Part shown: in pieces, positions 58,257 through 64,000 of the stretch
How the letters are laid out: each line of letters begins with the position of its first letter
Position numbering within the stretch: the stretch's first letter is position 1
DNA from: Portulaca oleracea
Lineage: Eukaryota; Streptophyta; Magnoliopsida; Caryophyllales; Portulacaceae
Direction: 5' to 3'
NCBI GenBank assembly: GCA_029582165.1
Contig: CM055886.1
Coordinates: forward strand, 21,638,669 to 21,702,668
DNA length: 64,000 bases
Made by a program: the position numbers and the translations under genes
Notes under the pieces: generated by a model
The model's database searches: none
Told to the model about the DNA's origin: nothing
The model's input: the letters and a program-made list of their open reading frames with translations, nothing else

Positions 58257-61200
58257 ATGGCTTCATCATTTGATCCCGTCAACTCCACCGATGATCAGGT
58301 ATTGAGTATTCTCCCATTTATCCAAATTCAGAATATTGCATTTTAATAACGCGCGCCTTGCTCCTTTTTTTAAGTTATAGGGTATTAGTTCCATTAGAAA
58401 AAAGTCATTTGGCAAGATATATTTTTAAATCGTAAATACAATTTCACACATTTAGTTTGTGCATAATGAATTGAAAAATATGGCATGGAAGTTATAGTTT
58501 ATGTTTGGTGATTGAGAAATAGGATGAACTTAACAGCTTGTTTGGTATAAGGGAATAGAGGGTTGAGAATGAGAATAAAAAGATTTGTATTACAATTCTC
58601 ATGTTTGTTTTATAATGATTTAAAAAGAAAAAAGGGAATGAGAATGAGAATGAGAATAGAAGGATCCAACTTCCACCAATTTATTAACAGGGAGAGGAGT
58701 GGTAATTCATACTACGAATTCATAAATCATGTTAAATATCAATATTATCCTGATCATATTTAATTAATCTTACCCATATTATCTCAATCTATTTAAATTA
58801 ATGGATGGTATTCTAGTAAATGCTCATTTATTCACAATCTTACTCCTACTTTGAATTATTATGTAACAAACAAGAAACTTGGAAATTCATAAACACATTC
58901 TCAATCTCATTCTCATTGTGAATTCTCATTCTCTCCCATTACGTATCAAACGACCCCTATTTGAGAAAACTCTTGAACTGCTTGTCATTATTCAACTCTT
59001 GAACTGCTTTTTTATGAATTAATCTCTTTTTTCATTTTATCTGTCACCTTGATTTATGTACAGTCAAATATTGAAAAATTTGAGCATTAATTTCTTAATA
59101 TATGTATATAATAATTTATGATATAAATCTACTATCATGACCAGATTTGTGATTTGTCTCAAAAATACTATTATAGGAATTGAATATAATATTGGAATTC
59201 CCGGTAAACTATTATGTGTGAAATAATCACGCAAAGAATGAATTGAAAATTGTGACATATTTAACAAATAACAAATAAGATGGAGATGAGAAAGTAATAA
59301 ATATTGAGTGACTTTACTCCTCGCTTTTTTATCTAACTTTTCTCATTTCATTTTATCGTTAACTTTATAATCCTAATAACATATTTCATTGATTCAACCT
59401 CAAATTTTGATTTTTAATTAATTTTCTCCCTAACTACTCCATATATTTTTGTGATTTGTTTTCTCCCACTACATCCAAGAGACAAATAAAAAGACATGCA
59501 GGGAGTATATTTTTAGGTTACTTGAAACCAATTTTTTATAGGTGATGATACGTGCAATAATGCAAGACACTTTTTAATTGTGTTACATTTCACCAAATTA
59601 GTATTTCTTATGTTTTTTATACTAACTTTTTAAGAGTAAGTTTGCAAAAAAAAAAAAATTAATTTTTCAAAGGCTTCATATAAAATGTTTGTACAATAAA
59701 TATTTGAGAATGACAATACAACAATGATTAAGAAAAATAAATTGTGTGATGCATCATTTTATTTTATTAAGTAATTGTACAAACATTTTATGATAATTTA
59801 ATATGGAGCTTTGCAATACACTGAAAGATATAATTAGATAGTGGACTATGATATGAACTCTATGTATATTTAATTGAAAAGTCTTTATCTATCATTTTAT
59901 TTTATTGCACATTGAAAATACATGACTAATTAGTATTCTACTTAAAATTGCCTATATAATTAAGCATGGAGATATGATAGCCATATGGATAGTTATAATA
60001 AGGGTTATTTGCATTTTGACCTCGAAGTATGGAAGTATTTATTTTCTGAACCCTTAGTTTTGATTGTTTATTTTTGAGATTTTAAAGTTTATGGGTTGAA
60101 TAAAAAATGACCTTAGCTTAAAGTTTGTAACTTGAAAAAAAGAGTCCGTATACTGTTTTTATTTTTCTTTTTCATTGTTTTTCTTTTGTTTTGCACAAAT
60201 ATTTTTGGTTGTTGGATTTGAATTGGGTTCATCAATGATAAAGCTGAAGTGCTAATATTACCATATTATTGGTATGCATTCGATCTTGCAACACAGATTC
60301 TGGTTGAAGAACATGGATTAGCGCGAATAGTTGTGCTTAACCGGCCAAAGCAACTGAATTCATTCTCACCTTCCATGGTAACCAATTCATATATAGCTGC
60401 CCTACATTAATTACTACTCCTTCCGTTCCATATTAATTGACACTTTAACTAACTTATTTTGTTCCAAAATAATTGTCACTTTCCTATTTTCAATGGGGAT
60501 TTTGCATTTTGGACCCCGAACTTTAGGGATATTTATTTTCTGAATCCTTTGGTTTCAACTTTAATTTTTTTGTTTTAATGTTTTGGACCCTAAAGTTTGT
60601 AGGTTGAAAAAAAGGACCCTAAAGTTTGTGGGCTGAAAAAAAAGCTTGTTTCCCGTTTTTCTTTTTCTTTCCATGTTTGAATTTCTCTCCCGATTGACGT
60701 CAAACTTCATGACTAAGGTTAAAACTGATATTAAAGTTATAATAAACCTCTCTTATTCATGTTGGAGTTACTTAAACCCCTGTACTCAGGGGTCTAAGTA
60801 GTTCCGACATGAATAAGAGATGTGTATTATAGCTTCAATATTAGTTTTAACCATAGTCTTGAAGTTTGACGTCAATCGGGAGATGAATTCAAACATGGGA
60901 AAAAAAACAAAGAAAGAGACTGGGGCCTTTTTTTTAGCCCACAAACTTTAGGATCCTTTTTTTTCAACCTACAAACTTTAGGGTCCAAAAAATTAAAGTT
61001 GAAACCAAAGGGTTCAGAAAATAAATACATCTAAATTCCGGGGTCCAAAATGCAAAAAACCCATTTCCAATACCTAATTCAATTATTTTACATTATTTAT
61101 TAGAGAGAGAAAAATCAATTACAATTGAAATTTGTTAGTTATTATAGTTATATATTGGTATATGTGAAAACTTTAATTTTATTAATTAATTTGAAACAGA

Positions 61201-63101
61201 GGGAGTACATACATATGCATTTAATATCATGCCCACCTTACGTTAGTTTATTCGTGTACGTGTTGTTTGAATTTAATTATGTTTGTTTTATACAGATGTC
61301 TCGACTATTGGAAACGTTTATTGCATTCGAGGAAGATCCTAATGTGGAGTTGATTATATTAAAGGTATTCTCTTACGTAACCAAACCTAATTTTCATGCC
61401 GGAAAATATATGTTGTTCAAAATGTAAGTGATGGATAATGTACGTTGTTGTTTGTCTGATCTGCATAATTAGGGAAACGGTAGAGCATTTTGTGCTGGGG
61501 GTGATGTTACTACTGTGATTGGGGAAGCCCTAAAAGGTTCTACTTACTTTTGTTGCTAAAATATTGCTCCGTATTGTATACATCTACATTTTTGACAGTT
61601 AAATATGCATGTACGTGGTTTTGAACCAGATTGGAGATCAGGTGCAAAATTCTTCACTAAGCAATACAGCTTGAATTATGTGATGGCAACATACAACAAA
61701 ACCCAAGTAATTAACTATCAACATCTCCCATTAAGTTTAACTTATACCTAGATAAGCGATCAAAAACAGAAATATTTGGATAATTTCAACTGACCATGAA
61801 TAATTGTACTAAAGGTTTCGCTTCTGGATGGAATTGTCATGGGTGGCGGAGCAGGTGCATCAATCCATGGTAGATTTCGTGTTGCTACGGAGAATACGGT
61901 AACACAATATTGAAGGGTTATTTGCATTTTGGAACCCCGAAGTATAGGGCTATTTAATTTCTGAACCCTTGGTTTTCATTGTTTATTTTTGGAACCTAAA
62001 GTTTATGTTTGAATAAAAAAGGATCTTAAAGTTTATAATTTGAAAAAAAGGCCCGTGTAATGTTCTTCTTTTTCTTCTTATGTTTGAATTTATCTTTCGA
62101 TTAGCGCCAAACTTTAGAAGTAAGATTAAGACTGATATTGAAGCTACAATACACCTCTCTTATTCATGTCGGAACTAATTAGACCCTGAAGTACCCAGGG
62201 TCTAAGTATTTCTGGCATGAATGAGAGAGGTGTATTACAGCAGGGTCTAATTAGTTCCGACATGAATAAGAGAGGTGTATTACAGCTTCAATATTAGTTT
62301 TAACCTTAGTCCTAAAGTTTGACGCTAATCGAAAGATAAATTTAAACATGGGAAGAAAAAGAAAAACAGTACACAAACATTTTTTCAAACTATAAACTTT
62401 AAGGTTCTTTTTTATTCAACCATAAACTTTAGGGTCCCAAAAATAAACAATCAAACCAAGGGTACAAAAATTAAATACCCCTATACTTCGGGGTCCAAAA
62501 TGTAAAAAAAACTCAATATTTGAATAATTAGTTATGACTCGTGCATGTTTATCAACGGGTGATAAATATGAGTTTTTTTTTAATCTAATTATTATGTCTC
62601 AGTAGAATTTTTGGCACAATTTTCTTTTTTTTTTCCGCTATGATTAGTTATATATCAATTATAAGAGATGTCTTAGCATTTACCAACGAATAGTATTGGT
62701 AGCCTAATTGAATCAACCCAACATATTTTACAATATTTTATGTAAATTTCATAAGTATATTTATATATAGTTTACATCTTTTTTATAGATAAGATTTATT
62801 AATATATACAATGTCTTAGTATACGAAACTTTCATCGTCATATTATGATTTAAGTATGATGTTGTAACTTTGGTAAGATATTATATATAAAATTCTTAGT
62901 CAAAAAATCATATTGAAAACTGTAAAATATTAGATATATGATAAAATGGGATGGAAGGAGTATCTATAAATAGTATTTATGTTGACTCTAAAATGGGGTT
63001 GGGTTAATTTGTGCAGGTGTTTGCAATGCCTGAAAATGCAATAGGACTTTTCCCAGACGTTGGTGCTTCTTATTTTTTGTCAAGGTTACCTGGCTTCTTT
63101 G
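58257..63101 (+). CDS. 3-hydroxyisobutyryl-CoA hydrolase (CHY1-like), copy B, exons 1-7 (partial)
   Basis: Exons: 58257-58298, 60297-60377, 61296-61364, 61473-61536, 61630-61706, 61815-61898, 63017-63101. All are GT/AG and in phase, giving 167 codons plus one base. Exon 1 encodes [14 protein letters not shown]. Later exons give [50 protein letters not shown] and [18 protein letters not shown], the acyl-CoA binding and catalytic core of the family. The gene continues beyond the window, so the PTS1 end is not seen. Exon sizes 2-7 equal those of copy A. Residues at the family's conserved positions look better kept than in copy A, so this is probably the ancestral functional gene. The role would be peroxisomal hydrolysis of 3-hydroxyisobutyryl-CoA in valine breakdown. 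Confidence 0.87.
58534..58955. mobile_element. MITE with GTTTGGTA-type inverted ends
   Basis: The left end is GCTTGTTTGGTATAAGGGAA and the right end, inverted, is GGGTCGTTTGATACGTAATG. Both lead into GAGAATGAGAAT words. It lies in intron 1 of copy B. The flanking duplication is not clear. Confidence 0.6.
59287..59530. repeat. Segment shared with 23573-23830
   Basis: AGTAATAAATATTGAGTGA through GGGAGTATATTT and TTGAAACCAAT is present at both places. Either it is a relic of the gene duplication or a dispersed repeat. Confidence 0.55.
60001..60180. repeat. Single arm of a TTTGCATTTTGGACC-type foldback family
   Basis: It starts GGGTTATTTGCATTTTGACC and continues TTTTCTGAACCCTTAG, like the left arms at 60500 and 61913. 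No inverted partner is seen nearby. Confidence 0.55.
60417..61205. mobile_element. Stowaway-like element (789 bp) in intron 2 of copy B
   Basis: The ends are CTCCTTCCGTTCCATATTAA and, inverted, CTCCCTCTGTTTCAAATTAA, flanked by TA (60415-60416 and 61206-61207). Copy A has the empty site in its matching intron, TTAATTACTACATACATATG with a single TA. The element carries a second palindromic element inside it. Confidence 0.88.
60497..61065. mobile_element. Palindromic element nested in the Stowaway-like element
   Basis: The left arm has TTTGCATTTTGGACCCCGAA and the right arm the inverse, TCCGGGGTCCAAAATGCAAA. The arms run about 270 bp each to a centre near 60785. It is non-coding. Confidence 0.7.
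61913..62513. mobile_element. Palindromic element of the same family in intron 6 of copy B
   Basis: The left end is GAAGGGTTATTTGCATTTTG and the right arm ends GGGGTCCAAAATGTAAAAAA. CAATATT flanks both sides (about 61906-61912 and 62514-62520). Part of the central block (TTCCGACATGAATAAGAGAG) occurs twice around 62170-62280. The matching intron of copy A lacks it. Confidence 0.7.
62521..63016. other. Rest of intron 6 of copy B
   Basis: AT-rich intron sequence. GGAAGGAGTATCTATAAATAG near 62952 looks like the edge of another Stowaway-type repeat. No gene is seen. Confidence 0.35.
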
Positions 63102-63357
63102 GTAATGCTACTAATCATTCTTCAATTCCTTTCTTTACTTCCTACGACCTCAATTATTGGAATATTGATAGCCATGCATATCCAAGTTTCATAATATTTG
63201 TACTCTTAAGTAATGCTTTTGGTCCAGTAATGTTTATATTTTTATAATTTCAATGAAAATTTTCTCAACCAACTACTTTTTTTAACTAGTGGTTTCTTAC
63301 AAAATAGAAAAAGTGAGAAGGAAAGATGTAAAATCAATTTAATAGTATTTACAACTT

Positions 63358-63444
63358 CTCATATAATATAATATAATATAATATAATATAATATAATATA
63401 ATATAATATAATATAATATAATATAATATAATATAATATAATAT
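63358..63444. repeat. ATAAT microsatellite (about 17 units)
   Basis: A clean ATATA/ATAAT pentanucleotide array in intron 7 of copy B, immediately before the LINE tail. Confidence 0.9.
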
Positions 63445-63445
63445 A

Positions 63446-64000
63446 TTTTTTTTTTGGCAGGAAAAAGCTATAAGCCTTTTATTCCCATAACCCACCTCGA
63501 GTGATAATCAAACATCACAAATACAACATCTCAACCAAATTATCAACAACACCAACAAAAAAAAAAAAAAAAACTTAAGCTACCAACAGAACAACCCTTA
63601 CATCCTTAATTGATCTATCACCCAAAGATAATCACAACCTTTCTTCATTTTCCCTAAAATCTGTGTAGTTAACGATGAACATATTTTCTGTACACAAAAC
63701 TGTACTGACCAAGATTGGCCCTTGTGCTTCCTCATATTCCTTGCTTCCCATATTGTTTATATGATGGCAGAAAAATCATCTCCAATAATTGGTTTCCAAC
63801 GTTTGGTAGCTTTAATATTCTTCCAGTAAGTCGCCCACTGTATAACAGTTTGAAAATCGAACTTTAAACCCAGACGAGAGCAAATACTGGATCTCACAGC
63901 TTGAGCAAAATCACACTGAACAAAAAGGTGATCAATTTCCTCATTCTCCTTATCGCAAATGCAACACAAGCTACTCACAGGGACTCCATGTCTATAAAGT
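63446..64000 (-). pseudogene. LINE 3' end (zinc-binding region), partial
   Basis: On - the frame reads CCICDKENEEIDHLFVQCDFA, the zf-RVT Cys/His cluster that follows plant LINE reverse transcriptases, then a TAA at 63755-63757, then IWEARNMRKHKGQSW and further codons to a TAA at 63598-63600. A trailer and an A tail (T run at 63446-63455 on +) follow. The upstream RT lies beyond the window. It is inserted antisense into copy B's intron 7. Confidence 0.72.

Overview
The window is nuclear DNA of a flowering plant, probably a eudicot. It is AT-rich and packed with retrotransposons and MITEs, and its only cellular genes have short exons with GT/AG introns. I cannot name the species. I saw no tRNA, rRNA, CRISPR array or prokaryotic feature. 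Two related copies of a peroxisomal 3-hydroxyisobutyryl-CoA hydrolase gene (CHY1-like, valine catabolism) are the only cellular genes I can support. Copy A (30231-42939, +) has all its later exons in phase, about 383 codons, and ends in a PTS1-type ARL. Copy B (58257 to beyond the window end, +) shows exons 1-7.

Layout. 1-23468 is a nest of repeats: a repeat arm (1-735), a 4.27-kb palindromic foldback element (847-5114), a 16.3-kb tandem Ty1/Copia Sirevirus-like array with three LTRs and two internal regions (5202-21456, coding on -), a 5'-truncated LINE (21541-23165) and a small palindromic MITE (23220-23468). A second Ty1/Copia element lies at 24309-29636 (+), just upstream of copy A. Copy A holds a third Ty1/Copia element (33473-37954, -) in its sixth visible intron and three DNA-transposon-type elements in its last intron. 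43490-50500 is a decayed Ty3/Gypsy-type gag region with repeat-rich flanks, split by a 3.35-kb solo-LTR-like element (46443-49788). Next come a LINE ORF1-only insertion (50683-51895), an LTR-like sequence (52835-53668) and a second copy of the truncated LINE between inverted repeat arms (53669-56465). A MITE with a 9-bp duplication (56906-57504) precedes copy B, whose introns carry a Stowaway-like element, members of a palindromic family and, at the window end, the 3' end of another LINE on the - strand.

Interaction. The transposable elements are nested, and many keep readable target-site duplications (GTATG, TGAAT, AAATC, GGTCA, TTT, TA, a 9-mer), so the order of insertion can be worked out. 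All retroelement reading frames I could follow are broken by stops or frameshifts. Copy A keeps an intact frame despite an intron of more than 6 kb full of transposons. Its exon 1 is either replaced by an in-frame ATG next to exon 2 or lies outside the window beyond the repeat nest.
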